The notes under the pieces are model-generated. The model did no database searches, was not told where the DNA came from, and saw only the letters and a program-made list of their open reading frames with translations. Below, piece by piece: positions 24,412 through 37,250 of a DNA stretch of 64,000 bases; positions within the stretch are counted from its first letter, which is position 1, and each line of letters starts with the position of its first letter. The DNA is from Pterobdella sp. o SKG-2022 (Eukaryota > Annelida > Clitellata > Hirudinida > Piscicolidae): positions 4,837,896 to 4,901,895 of the forward strand of contig OZ038320.1 of NCBI GenBank assembly GCA_964035795.1. Reading direction: 5' to 3'. The position numbers were made by a program, and so were the translations under genes.

Positions 24412-27400
24412 ATGGCCGGCTTGATCAAAATCGTGTTACTTCTCAGTATTATCTGCCTCTTTTGTAGCGTCAATTCTTTTCAAAAAAAGAAAGGAGTGAG
24501 TAAAATTTTTTTTTCACTTTCTCATGTGTTGTTTTCATTTATGATATACCCTTTTAGGTAGCACCTGTACTATAAATTACTTTTATTTACAGGATATTAT
24601 TGAAGAAAAGCTATCCCAATTAATTGATTGGAAGCAAAAAAGATCAGTTTTAGTTTTTGATGGTGATAAGTTCAGATCATATGTAAAGGCTGCACCCAAG
24701 AATTATTCTGTCATTGTGCAGTTCACTGCTTTGCAATCAAAAAGAAATTGCATCATTTGCAGGTTTTTAATATTGCTTATTATTACTAACTAACCAACTT
24801 ATCATTAAAGTTTTTTCAAAATAATTTAACCTAGGGGTAGAAATAATTATAAAAATATGTACAGATTATTGAATTCTTTAATCAATCATGAATTTTAAAC
24901 ACTAGGCAAGTGAATGATGAGTTTTATGTGGTAGCAAACTCTTGGAGGTATGACCCTCACCACAACAACCAGCTCTTTTTCATCTCTGTTGATTATGATG
25001 AGGCTCCGGATGTCTTTACAGCTGTATGACATTCACATTATCATTCTGTTTTGTCAGTTTTATATCTATAGTAATGACGGTATCATTATTTTACATAAAA
25101 TTTCTTTGAACTATCTTCAAATAACATTGTTTATTCAATATAATCTCAAATCATTAAATGTAGAATGCTAATTTTTCAGAAGAATTGTATATATATTTTT
25201 CATATTTTTTAACAAAAAACATCAATTAAGAAAAATTTTTAATTCATTTATTAAGAATCAAAAGCTATCATTTTTGATAATTTTAGCCCTATCATAAAAC
25301 ATTAGCAATAATGTTTTTGATTCTCAATAAATGTATTAAAAACTCTTAATAGAATGTTGATATATCAGTTTCTTATATCTTTGCATTATTTTTTTTTAAT
25401 TTATCCTCTTCTAATTTTACAATTATTATTACTTTTGGTATTATTACAATTATATTGACAAAATACTCTATATATATCATTACTGAATAAATATTTAATA
25501 CTCATTAATTAACATAAATTATTTTCATTATTAGCTGGACATCAGCTCAGTTCCACTGATAATGCACTACCCCCCAAAAGGAAAGCCCAAGAAGACTGAC
25601 TATCTTGACATCAATAGGTGCTAAATTCTTCTAATAATACTATCAAAAACTATATTAATGAAATGAGTACTGTTAAAAATAATGAAATATATAGTAGTAG
25701 TTTTAGTAGTAGATAAGTTCAATAAAACTAGTACTATTAAAATTTAGAAAAGATATAGTAGTATCTGTATTAGTAATAGTAGTAAAAGAATCAATAAAAT
25801 ACAAATTTTTGGAAAGTTCAGACTTGTTGCTACTGTTACAGACTTACTAAGTCATTTATCAATGTAATAAATCCTTGTTATCAAAAATGTATTAAAGGAT
25901 GGGATTTTCGGGTGAAGTGATAGTCAGGTGGATAATGGAAAGGACCGATATTGCTGTGAGTTTGGTCATTTTTTGATGGTTTCATAATGTATGGTCTATA
26001 ATCCAATCCCATTATATACTTACATTGTAACTGTGTTATCATTTATATGCTATTTTGTTTTCAAATGTATATTGTAAAATATTATATGCTAAAATTGAAA
26101 CTGACATAGAAATTAAGGGGATGCGTGTTACAGCTCATGATTAAAACAGAAAAACTTGAAGAAATACTTGACATTAAGAGTATCAAAATGATTGTCACTG
26201 ATTAAACAAATAACGCTATTATTCAAATAACAGCAACCACCACTACACAACAACACACATAACCATCAGATCCGCTTTTTCCGACCTCCAAACTACTTCG
26301 GGGCATTGGTGATGGCTGTGGTTTTGTCACTGGTGGGCGTGGTGGTATATGTCAAGAGGAACAGCCTAGAATTCCTCTATAACAAATCTTCGTGGGGCTC
26401 TGTGGCCATGGTGAGTGGTGTGAAGAGTTGGATGTTATGAGGTTTTTGGTTGTTTAGTCTATCAAATGCTTTTTATATTCCGAGTTATCTCAAATAAGGG
26501 TATTTAGAAAAATTATTGGATAAAAGAAAACAAGACCTAAATTGTCTAATTATAAAAGATATGACTATTTTTAGAAAATATACATTAGCGCTAAACATCA
26601 ATTAAGGTAATGATAAAACAATTAATGAAAGTCGTTTCATATCCACACTTTATAAACAACTCATATACTCCTTGCCTTTGATAGGAAAAATGGAGATTAG
26701 GAATATATAAAATTGCAGTAAATGCTTTGTAAATTGAGTCAAACTCTGTATAGTGGGGATTAAACCAGATTTAAAATCTTGGTATCTGTCTTTTTTTTTT
26801 AAAACCCCGAGCACCCTACTCTTGTTGGGTGCTCCTCATGTTCCCATCAAGACCGTCCAGTGGTCGAGAAGCTCAGCCGCTCTTGTGGGATCGGTCCACA
26901 GACTCTCGGGGCCCAGTGTGGTACTTATTTTGGGGCAGGTGAAGAGGTGAGGGGTGTCGTGAATGTGTGTTTGGCAGAGTGGGCATGAAGGTGAGGGATG
27001 AGATGAGGGTGAGATTTTGTTGAGGTATGAGAGGATAAAAGGTGATTTATTTGAGCTGAGTTGGGCGAGAGTGTGGTGGTCTAGGGTGGTTTCTGATTCA
27101 TGAATGGGTGGGGGTTGCTTGCTGAGGATTTTGTTGTGATATGTAGTCGTGTACTATTTTTGTGTGTATGGTTTTCATGTTGTTTTTTATTTGTGTGAGA
27201 GGTGGTCTGGGTGGAGGAGGGTATGTTCAGGGTGTAGTTGATGTTTTTGTTGAATGTGGATTGTTTTTTGTATCTGGGGTGGGCTTCTTGTGTGGTGAGT
27301 GTGGTGGGAGGCTTTTTGTGTGAGTTGTGATGCGTGAAGTTTGAGATGGTTTTGAAGTGGGAGGATTTTGGTCTCTGAGTGGAGGTGTTGGGTGTTGGTG

Positions 27401-29395
27401 TCTAGGGTGCAGCCAGTGATTGTTCTCAAGGCTGCGTTTTGGATTTTTTGGAGTTTGTTGAGGGAGGTGGATGAGATGATGGGTGACCAGATGGTGTTGG
27501 CGTATTCGATGATGGGAAGGAGTAATGTTTTGTATGTGGTGATGAGTGTTTCTTTGCTTCTATCTATCTGTCTATAGACTGCAAAGCTTTATAATTTTCC
27601 CATTAAACCTCTTTAAGAACCTTGTAACAATTATTTTAAAAAATATCAATAATAATCGTATTTATGCCCTACTGACTTCAATAATATTTGTAGTAATAAC
27701 AATATTTTTCATTTTTATAGCGTTAAGGAAAGAAATTGGACACTAAATATCACTACATCGCCCTATTCAGATGCTAATTTTCGCTATGACGTCAGGCCAG
27801 ATGTGGAACCACATCAGAGGAGCTCAGTTCATGTACACCAACCCACAGACTGGCCTCATGGTACTGTTTTTTCAGCGTTTTTTTTTGTGTTTTTCAATTG
27901 TTTTTGCAACTTTGGGGTTTTTGGTTCAAATCCTGGTCTGGGTAACTTAATCATCGCTATATACTTATATCTTTTTAATATTTTAATTAAATTTTGAAAA
28001 ATTAAAAAAAACAAAAGGTTTTTAAATCATAACTTGAAAAGCTTTTCGTTTTCAATGATTTTCCAATCACTTGATGGCTTATTGAAAAACATCTTAATTA
28101 AGTTTTTTCCATTGATATTGTTTGAACGAGAATTAAAATCATCAATCAAGCAATACAACTTTGGCAAAATTGCCATAAAATCATTATCATGACTTCAGTT
28201 CTATTAACATTGAATGCTCTACCACACACTACTATCAATCCTCCAATCGACACACATATCCACTACTCACACCTTACCTTCCTCCCATTCTACAGTATTA
28301 CATCCATGCTAGCTCGCAATCACAATTTGTGGTCGAGTCCTACATTATAATGTTCCTACGTTAGTGTGTCGTTGTGCTTGTATAGGTGTGTCATTTTAGT
28401 ATAAAATAAAGAAAAAAAGTTTTTCATTTATTAAAATTATGGTTTTTTTGTCTAACTTAATCCATCAATAATTTATATTCCCATTCACTTTCTCAAGTAA
28501 AGTATTGATGGCTTCTTTATTTTTTTAATTATCTGGTTAAATAATAAATTAACTAATTCATTATTTATTCATTGTTTGGTTGCTTTATCTATTCATTCAA
28601 TAATTGCTTAGTAAATTAAGTGATAGATTGTTTGACGGATCAAATGTTCGTTAACAGACGCAGCTATAGTGGCAGGCATTTTGGTGTTGGTTGAGGCTAA
28701 TTCTCCGAAGAGGGATTCTGTCAAGAGATTTTGTATGTTATTATGTATTAGTTATAGCTAAAAATAACGATTTATAATTTTTAATGATAATAATAATAAT
28801 CTTAACCGAAGATAATGATAAAAATAATGATTGAGAAAAATTTTTTTAAATAAATTGTATATGTAAAAATCATCATACTTTGAATAAAACGGAAAGTTAT
28901 CGATAGATAGATATATACGAGGTTTCTAAAAGAATAATGATGATAATCTCAACTTGTAATAGCTTTTATTTTTATGGTTTTTTGATAAACAACATCAAGC
29001 CTTATGATTGAATTTTTAATAAAGTTTAAGAATAAGGATAACTCATAGTTCAAATTCAATTGAATTCAACGTGATCAATTGAACATAAACCCTGAAGTAA
29101 TGGCTGTAGTGGGCCTGTGCCTAGTAGTGTTGTTTTTCAGCATTGTTCTCTCCATCTTCAAGGCTAAGCATCGAGGCTATCCTTATAGGTTGGTGGTGTA
29201 TTGGTATAAATCTATATTTTTTTGGGACTGTTCAAAATGAAGAAGTCTTAGATATATTTGTGATATAATATGTATAAGAGGTTAATAAAACAGATTTATT
29301 TATATATAGGTTTTCATTGTGTATTATTTCAAACTTTTGGTTTTTATTTTTTCAATTTAATATTATAACATTCTTTCAGCCTTTTGGTGAGCTAG
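24412..29395 (+). CDS. MAGT1: Oligosaccharyltransferase OST3/OST6 subunit (MAGT1/TUSC3), 329 aa
   Basis: Exons: 24412-24495, 24593-24762, 24906-25023, 25535-25617, 25898-25955, 26270-26410, 27771-27860, 28296-28359, 28658-28732, 29098-29188, 29380-29395 (990 nt, in frame). The N terminus is a signal peptide (MAGLIKIVLLLSIICLF). A lumenal thioredoxin-like domain follows, with redox motif CIIC at residues 81-84 (CVVC or CSVC in vertebrates). Four transmembrane helices follow, with conserved FRPPNYFGAL, FAMTSGQMWNHIRG and a C-terminal HRGYPYSLLVS like human MAGT1. The family is the oxidoreductase subunit of the STT3B-type OST complex in the ER membrane, aiding N-glycosylation of Cys-containing sites; vertebrate members are also linked to Mg2+ transport. 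One gene appears to stand for the vertebrate pair. The sixth intron carries a LINE fragment. Confidence 0.95.
26792..27564 (-). mobile_element. 5'-truncated non-LTR retrotransposon fragment
   Basis: On the minus strand the reading frame gives typical C-terminal LINE reverse-transcriptase text: YKTLLLPIIEYANTIW, then KLQKIQNAALRTITGC and HLHSETKILPL. A frameshift follows, then a Cys/His segment CPLCQTHIHDTPHLFTCP. The 3' end has an 8-bp stem hairpin (GAGCACCC ... GGGTGCTC) and an A-rich tail (poly-T on plus at 26791-26800). TATCTGTCT occurs on both sides (26783-26791 and 27565-27573) and may be a target-site duplication, although the second copy lies in a low-complexity run. It is inserted antisense in the sixth MAGT1 intron. 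The clade was not determined. Confidence 0.8.
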
Positions 29396-29981
29396 AAGCA
29401 AGTACATGAACACACAATCTAATGGAGACTTTAGTAACAACTATGTTGAACATTTTATCCATAAGCTTTTCATTTGCTTAATTGGGTTTTTAATGGGTAG
29501 GTTTTCAATTTCAATTTGTAGAGCGTAAAAAGCACAGGTTATTGATGATCAAAATGCTTGTTGGGTAGGGCTGTGTAAATAGATATTTGTATGGGGTTTT
29601 ACTCATTTATTTTAATTAAATATTTTTTGTGAATTTAGTTGTTATAGATGTGTTGGTATGGTCTACTTTTGCTCTCTAGCAAATATTCCATTGAAGTTTT
29701 TTTTTATTTTGATCACTTCTATTTATTACTTTGGTTGAATCTTACAACCACCATTTGTAAATCATTTTCAAAATTTACACTTGGTAGTAATAGTTCAATT
29801 AAATTTGGATGTTTTTTCAAACTATTGATGATTAAAATTTATTATGAATATGAAATTTTCTAAGTTTTTAGAGTAAATCAATAAAAAGTTTTCGTTTATT
29901 TTTCTTTAATACGCAAGTATTGAATTTTGGAAAATCCAAAAAACATTATGTCAAAAACTATATGAAAAATAACAAAAACAT
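29396..29981. other. Convergent intergenic region, MAGT1 / GST
   Basis: AT-rich spacer between converging 3' ends. An open frame at 29648-29863 is hydrophobic and low in complexity, with no homology I recognise; I treat it as non-coding 3' flank. Confidence 0.4.
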
Positions 29982-31215
29982 TTAAAAATCAGTGACGGGT
30001 CTTTTAGCAATCCATGCGGCAATATTAGGCACAGCCGCTATTTGGTCTATGAAGCTTAAGATAGCAGGATATTTGGCGAAAGAAAGTTCGACGTTTATCA
30101 TGGAAAGATAGTCTTTCAAGGTTAAAAAACTGATATCTGCCCACGTGAGCTGTTGGTAGTTATTTTAATTAGTTCCGATTTACAGAAAAATAAAATGTAA
30201 TGATGATCAAAAATGTATACTTCAAATGAGGTTTAATATTGTTTGATAAATAAATCTTTTTGAATATGAGTTTTCCTAAAAATTTTTAAAATCGATTTTT
30301 CGTGAAAGATATTTCTGTATAATTTAAATATGAATTCGCTAGACACAAGAGATCTTTTGGCTGTTGAACTCATCGTGCACTCAAATCACGTCAAAATAGT
30401 TATGCAACCTGTTCGCCAACAAAGAAGTTGTTTTCATTTTCTTTCGGTTGAAGAAGTTTTTCGAACAAACCCATGTGTCGTGGCAGTGTTTCGTTTTCAA
30501 ACTTGTTCAGCATTTTTGCCTGAAAACATTTTTTTACTTGAGAAATTAGTAAGATTTTTATTATGATATGAAAATAAAATTTATGATCACTTTAGTTTCT
30601 TCGTCTTTTTCGAAATATACTAAAAAGATATTCTTTACAGTTTCTTCAACACAGTCAACTATCATGTCGCATTTTGCTTCTTCCAGTTCATCTGTACCTA
30701 CCAATCCTATGAAAATTAAACACAATGATTTATAAGTAATATTATTTGATGATGTATTTTGATTCAACCAGGAATAACAGCTTCAGATGAAGACAAGTTA
30801 TCGAATATAAATATACCATTTTGCATTTTTTTTTTAATTTTTAGACTAATTTTTTTATTGAACTTGAAAAATTATTTCGGAGTAAATAAGTAAATAGTTT
30901 TGAATTATATTTTCAAACCGTGCTTTTTAGCTAGGAATCTAGCTATTGAAAGACTTTGACAAAACGTTGTTTCATCGAAGGTGTAGATAGGCAATTGATT
31001 AAAAATAGTTTCTTAGAAAAAAAATTCATATTAGTTTTAAATAAAATGATGTTTAAAACACTTGAAATTAATTATAAACTTGGCTTCATGGCAATCCATT
31101 CTTTGTCAGTAATCCTTTGATCTTCAAAGTCCACTTCTGCGTAAGCCAATATGAATCTTATCAGCTCTGCTCTACCTCGGGCATCAAAATATATCAAAGT
31201 GGGTTTTTCGGCCAT
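29982..31215 (-). CDS. Sigma-class glutathione S-transferase, 207 aa
   Basis: Exons in transcript order: 31215-31080, 31011-30919, 30706-30591, 30519-30409 and 30149-29982 (624 nt including stop). The N-terminal thioredoxin-fold domain begins LIYFDARGRAELIRFILAY, with the catalytic Tyr just before FDARGRAE. It has NQLPIY, with the cis-Pro that shapes the glutathione site, and CQSLSIARFLAKK. The helical C-terminal domain includes DMIVDCVEETV and WADISFL and ends IAAWIAKRPVTDF. This matches sigma-class and haematopoietic prostaglandin-D-synthase-type GSTs (~200 aa) in every block. The enzyme conjugates glutathione to electrophiles in the cytosol; some members isomerise prostaglandin H2. It is head-to-head with UQCRFS1, 207 bp apart. 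Orthology to a named gene is not assigned because sigma GSTs duplicate often. Confidence 0.93.
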
Positions 31216-31422
31216 TTACGCTCGATGTGAAACCTATTTAAAACTATGACGAAACAAAAACTAATATAGTTTTAAAATGTTTTTATCATCGTTAAATAAA
31301 TGGAATGTTTTTTTTTTGAAAAAATTTCGATTTCTTATCAACACATCCTTTGCCCTTGTCCTTAACAAGAGCCATTTTAAGTATTTAATAACTTTTGGTT
31401 TGAAACGGTGTAATTATTTTAA
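31216..31422. promoter_or_regulatory. Probable bidirectional promoter, GST / UQCRFS1
   Basis: 207 bp between divergent start codons. It must hold the 5' UTRs and promoters of both genes. No core motif was recognised; the role is inferred from position. Confidence 0.5.
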
Positions 31423-33080
31423 ATGGCGCAGTTTATAAGAAATTCAAGTGCTACCTTTTTTGTAGTTCCGCAAGTTAATCGCCAAATTGCAGCAGAAGGA
31501 TTCAAACTTAGTTCTAAAAAATTATTTTATAAACAACCCGTTGATAAATCATTCTCTGGTTTAGCAAAAAGTCTCACTAAAAATTTCGGTTGGTCAAATC
31601 CCAGTGCCACTATCAGCATTATAGGTTTAAAGTTTGTTTTTTTGGTGAAATTCGGCTTTTTTACGCTTAAAAATTCTAAAATGAAACTTACCTCATTTTC
31701 TCTTACTTCTCATTTGTCTTTTGTAGGGTTTAGAAAATATCACATAATATTATTTTTGATATATTAAATTCATTTCAATATAGTAATAATATGAATCAAC
31801 AGCACCCGGCCAAGTAAGGTACGCTCATACGGACATCCAGATACCTGATTTTTCGGCATATCGTCATGAGAGGAGTGGGGGTGACGGGGATCGTACTGGT
31901 ACTGATGACAAAAAAGCTTTCAGTTATCTGATGATTACAGGTCTTAAAGTTAATGCTTCTTATTTCAAAAAATGCAGTTCTAGGGAAATAATAACAAATG
32001 TAAAGTTAGTTGAAATTCACCACAAACTTTTATTTTATTATTTATTTTTATAAGTTTTGAACATGGGACTAAGAAGAAGATATTGTTTTTTTCAATATTC
32101 TGCATTCACTTTGATAACTAAATTTTATAGCTGGAGCTGTTCCTACTATGTACATAGCCAAAACAGCTGTGCATGAACTTGTATCCACAATGAGTGCATC
32201 AGCTGATGTGTTAGCTGTGGGAAAAATTGAAGTGAAGTTGGACAAGATTCCAGAAGGCAAGAGTATGACATTCAAATGGAGAGGACAGCCACTTTTTGTA
32301 AGGCACAGAACTCCTGAAGAGATTGCTACAGAACAAGCTGTGAATCCTGCAACGTTGAGGGATAAGCAACATGATAATGATCGTGTCAAGAAACCTGAGT
32401 GGTTGGTAGTTATCGGAGTCTGTACTCATCTTGGTTAGTTTACACCTATCTAATCATGATCTATTCAGGTTTATTCATTAGATAAATCATTTTCTTATTC
32501 TTTTAGAATCTAAAAGATACATACCTATTCAATAATTTATATTATCATCTTCAGCCCTTATAGCTCAGCTGGTAGAGCATTATACTAATTATCTAGTTAC
32601 CGGGTTTGAACCCGTGCGGTCTGACAATTAGCAGCTGTTCCACACTGTGTTTTTGCTGCATTAAATTTTTAGCAAGCACTTTGATCTACAAGTAACCGCG
32701 TTTTATAAATACTGCATAAGATAAGAAGGTTATGATGCTGCTACTATATACACAATATATAACTTAGATAAAAAGAACCCAACATTGATACTTTAAATTT
32801 TGAAAAGCTTTTATGTTTTAATATTTAGTTTTAAAAATTTGTTTTATTAAAACATTATATATATAATGCCAAATGAAAATACCAAATTGCTTTCACAATT
32901 TTTCCTTATACTCTAGGATGTGTCCCAATCCCAAACAAAGGAGAATGGGGAGGTTATTTCTGCCCCTGCCATGGATCACATTATGATGCCTCAGGTAGAA
33001 TCAGAAAAGGACCTGCTCCTCTTAACCTTCTTGTTCCTGAATACACCTTCACTGAAGAAAACTCCATCATTGTTGGATGA
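31423..33080 (+). CDS. UQCRFS1: Rieske iron-sulfur protein of complex III, 268 aa
   Basis: Exons: 31423-31624, 31803-31940, 32131-32433 and 32917-33080 (807 nt including stop). The N terminus is presequence-like, with few acidic residues. The segment [17 protein letters not shown] is the conserved start of the mature protein. A transmembrane anchor and hinge follow ([17 protein letters not shown], then [10 protein letters not shown]). The 2Fe-2S domain has both cluster boxes: CTHLGC at 211-216 and CPCHGSH at 230-236, with all four ligands and the disulfide cysteines. The protein carries electrons from ubiquinol to cytochrome c1 in the mitochondrial inner membrane. Intron 3 holds a SINE. The length and motifs fit the family with nothing missing. 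Confidence 0.97.
32554..32720 (+). mobile_element. tRNA-Ile-derived SINE, copy 2
   Basis: This second copy lies in UQCRFS1 intron 3. The tRNA-like head (TATAGCTCAGCTGGTAGAGCA, anticodon loop CTAATTA, B box GGTTTGAACCC) is followed by the same body as copy 1 (ATTAGCAGCTGTTCCACACT) and a decayed version of the same tail (AAGCACTTTGATCTACAAG ... ATAAATACTGCAT). It is more diverged in the tail but cleaner in the B box than copy 1. Confidence 0.8.
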
Positions 33081-33415
33081 GGAGGGGAATGAATACTATA
33101 TATAGATTATTAGTTTGTTAAAAAATTTTTGGTTTGTGGAACAGGTTTTTGTTGGTTATCTTTGGGGTTCAATATAAATGCTCAAAATTTTCAAGAAATG
33201 TTTTCAGATATATGGTCTAGGTAGAATGAATTTTTCTAAGAAAGCATACAATGATAACAGTGATAAGTATGAGTTTATTTAGTGATTCATTGAAAAATCC
33301 AGACATTTCGAAGCAATTTATTAAAATAAATGAAGAAATGAAGTTTTTTTTACTTATTAAGAAAATGTGGAAAAATCCATTTTTGAATAATGATTGGTAA
33401 ATGTGTAGAAGTATG
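33081..33415. other. Convergent intergenic region, UQCRFS1 / MAIP1-like
   Basis: About 335 bp between converging stop codons. It should hold both 3' UTRs. Nothing else seen. Confidence 0.4.
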
Positions 33416-34603
33416 TTATTTGGGGTTAAAGTGGTTCAATTTGTTGATTATCCAGCCATCATCCTCTTCCTCTTTTTTCAGTTCTTTGAAAAATCTAAAG
33501 ATAACATGAATTTAGATGAAAAATACAAAGCAAGAAAGTTGATGTAGAAACTTTCATTCAATTTATTAAATACCATTTAAAATTTTGTGTAGAGGTATTA
33601 GTGAAAAAATTAACACACGTCTTTTTGATAGAAAGATTAATAAAAAAAATTGTATCAGGGCAACTAAAAGATTATATGTCTAAATTGCAAAATAAAACCA
33701 ACCTGTAGTTACAAACATATATGTCTTCAGGTCTGGCAATCATTGAGTTTGATATTTCATTTATGCTGGCTTCACGCACCTTTTTTAAGCCACGAAAACC
33801 TTGCATTACTGTTGTGATCTCCACATATCTTTTATCTGTGATGAAATTTCTAACTAAAATAATTTCTGATAATGACATAAAAAAAATTATAATTGACAAA
33901 ACACTTGATCTAGATTTCTCAAATAATTCCTGGATGCTTCAATTAAATATACTTGGTTTTAAAACTTCATACCACTGTTATCAGGCATTATCATTCCCAC
34001 TTCATGGACAGATTTTAAAAACAAATCATCTGAATCCACTTTTAGTATTCCTTTTTGATCTTCTGATAACTGTTTATAATTTACTTCTATTTCTTTAATA
34101 GCCTTTGAAAAGTATCAAATATGAGTTGGAAATTAATTGAAAACATAATGCTTTATTTGAAATTGTTGATATATCTTTACTTATATATACTTTGAAAATT
34201 ACTCAAGCATAATTAATAAACCTCTGTAGTAACAAGACCTTCTAAAGATTCAAAATCCCCTTGACTTATTAATGATGAAACTTTCACAACTGCCTAAAAT
34301 TTATTGAAATGATTTTAAGAATACATTTTGAATATAGCAAAAATTTAAAACTACCTGCTCAGAGCCATCAAGAAAGTTTTGTAATGTGAATGTGTTATCA
34401 TATTGAGATCTGATAATAACTGCAAAGAAATAATTTTTAATAGTTTTGATGACGCTTGGCCAAATCACTTGAGGAAAATTCATTAGTTTCAATGGTACAT
34501 CTTGCGATTTATCTCCGAAATAACGTTTTGAACTTAGTTTTGAAACTTGTGACTTTTGCATTAATGCACAAAATACTGATTTGAACAATTTTAATTTAGA
34601 CAT
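33416..34603 (-). CDS. MAIP1-like mitochondrial matrix protein, 230 aa
   Basis: Exons in transcript order: 34603-34355, 34293-34222, 34102-33973, 33865-33703 and 33494-33416 (693 nt including stop). The N terminus is basic and presequence-like (MSKLKLFKSVFCALMQ ... SSKRYFGD). The core has WPSVIKTIKNYFFAVIIR, then TLQNFLDGSEQAVVKVSSL and GDFESLEGLV, followed by a beta-rich half (KRYVEITTVMQGFRGL) and an acidic end (ELKKEEEDDGWIINKLN). This order resembles the Tim44/MRPL45-like fold of m-AAA-protease-interacting protein 1 (MAIP1/C2orf47), which escorts the EMRE precursor in mitochondria. I base the match on remembered family features, so the name is probable rather than certain; another Tim44-like matrix protein is the alternative. 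The gene is divergent from RPS14. Confidence 0.75.
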
Positions 34604-35037
34604 AATTTAAAAACAGATAGCAAATGTTTAAAAACTTCTATCGATAAAATAAAGTTTATTTAAAAATCAAAACAAATAGTATTATTTAATAAATACTATT
34701 CAAAATTTCAAAAAGAAATTCTAGAAAAATAATTTTAGTAGAAATAATAAAGATAATTCAACTTATAAATTTTATCAAAAATAGTCTTACCCACGACGGA
34801 AGCTTTCTTTTTTTGTAAACACTCCTGTGTAGTGGTATTTTAAGGTACGGGTGAATCTTAATGCATCTTTTGTTACGCAAAATTATTTGATTAATTTTTG
34901 TCGTTTACTCCAAATTTAATTTATGTTTTAGATTTTTTTTTGATTTTCAACAGATAATCGCGGTTGATTGTCATTGTGATAAGATTGTAAAAGTTTTGGT
35001 GATAAGAATAGAAATTTAACGTTAAAATATATTCAGA
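34604..35037. promoter_or_regulatory. Divergent promoter region, MAIP1-like / RPS14
   Basis: 434 bp between divergent start codons. A pyrimidine tract, CTTTCTTTTTTT, at 34803-34814 is followed by a GTAAAC that could be a donor, and ATTCAG just precedes the RPS14 ATG. This suggests a short non-coding first exon with a 5' TOP-like start, as is usual for ribosomal protein genes. The exon and TOP assignment are inference. Confidence 0.4.
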
Positions 35038-35816
<779 letters not shown>

Positions 35817-35859
35817 TTTGACAATGTCATATGTACACTATTGTCATTGTTCCTGAAAT

Positions 35860-35865
35860 AATAAA
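35860..35865 (+). promoter_or_regulatory. RPS14 polyadenylation signal AATAAA
   Basis: An AATAAA hexamer about 44 bp after the RPS14 stop codon, the short 3' UTR distance usual for ribosomal protein genes. Confidence 0.6.
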
Positions 35866-36120
35866 ACCTAAAACATAGTGTTGTAGTTGATTTTAATTGG
35901 CAAAACCCTGTTTTGACAGTTTCTATTTTTTTGAAGACTACTTTTTACAGAATCTGAGATAATCTTCAGCATCTCTAACCCTCGTTGTTTTTCACTTCTT
36001 CAAAATATCTTCAAAAATAAAATCTCATTTTGATCAAGTTTTTATTAGATAACTTGTGAATATTGCTAAATTTGTGTAGTTGGTCACTAATAACTTAGGT
36101 TTGAAGTTAATTCAACAAGT

Positions 36121-37250
36121 TATCAAGGTTTTGGAGCGCGCGGTGGTTTTATGCAAGACCGAGGTACAACTGATGCCATGTTTATTCTACGTCAGTTACA
36201 AGAAAAGCACCTGTTTGCTGGTAATCCTCTCTACTTAGCCTTCACTCAACTAGAGAGAGTTTTTGACAGCGTCCCACGAAAAGTGATCTGATGGAGCATG
36301 CGGAAGTTGGAAATTGACGAATGGCTTGTAAGGATCGCACAAGGAATTGAGAAGAAGAGTGGTGAGTATAACAACTTGTTGGATGCTCAAAGGGGTGTCC
36401 ATCAAAGTTCCTTTTTTTGCTTTTTGTTATTGTGTTGGAACTTAGTACAAGTTGTATGATGATGGCTTGATGGTACGTGCTCAGTCCATGGATAATCTCT
36501 AGGTGAAGTTAAAAACGTGGATGTCAGAGATGGAAAATAATGGACTGCGAGTGAATAAGGGTAAGACAAAGCTTATAGTTTCTGGTCCAAACCTTGATGT
36601 GTTGAAAAAATATCCTTGTGGTGTATGTCAAACAAATGTGGGTAGAAATGCTATTTATTTCAGCGGTTGCAGACAATGGCTGCACAAAAAATGCAGTGGC
36701 ATAAAAGGTTCCTTGGCTTCAAATCTTGACTTCAAATGTGCTCGCTGTTTCGATACAGCTCGGTCTGTTGATGGTAGATTGGTGAAGAAAGTCATGGTTG
36801 TTAATGAAACCCTGGAAGTTGCTTCAAACTTCTGTTATTATGGGAACATTTTATTCGCAGGTAGTGGATGTGAGCTTGCTTCATTAGAACGTTGTAAGTT
36901 TGCCTGGGGTAAGTTTCGCCAACTTATACCTTTTCCTACTAATTGCCATCTATCTTTATCGATCAATGGCCGTATCTATTCAACCTGTACTAGATGTGCT
37001 ATGTTTCATGCTACTGAAACATGGGTTGTAAAAGTATCCGTGTTGAACCGACTTGAGCGGAACGACCTGACCATGATTCACTGGATGTGCAACGTTAGAG
37101 CGAATGATAACGTTCATTTTGACTCTCTTCTTTCTAAACTTGGCATTCAAAATGTTGATGTAGTTTTATGTACCAGCAGTATGAGGTGGTTTGGACAAGT
37201 AGAGCGTAGATCTCCTTAATCTCTCTGAATGTAAAGGCCGAGATAGATTT
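36121..37250 (+). pseudogene. Decayed non-LTR reverse transcriptase with PHD-like zinc knuckle
   Basis: The 5' part reads as an RT palm with stops and changes: GFMQDRGTTDAMFILRQLQ, then LAFTQLERVFDSVPRKVI, where FVDLEKAFD is expected, followed by TGA at 36289. A longer open frame (36503-37219) continues with NGLRVNKGKTKLIVSG. It then has a Cys/His cluster (CGVCQTNVG, WLHKKCSGI, CARC) like a PHD/zinc knuckle, then CELASLERCKFAWGKFRQL and ETWVVKVSVLNRLERNDL. This order, RT followed by a zinc knuckle and a thumb, is known from certain invertebrate LINEs. The catalytic YADD box was not found, part of the RT is missing, and the copy is dead. No host gene function. Confidence 0.75.

Noticed and set aside
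27915..27945. tRNA or SINE fragment
   Set aside because: There is a B-box-like GGTTCAAATCC, but no A box, cloverleaf or shared SINE body.
30330..30566. Plus-strand 78-aa frame
   Set aside because: It is the reverse of GST exon 4.
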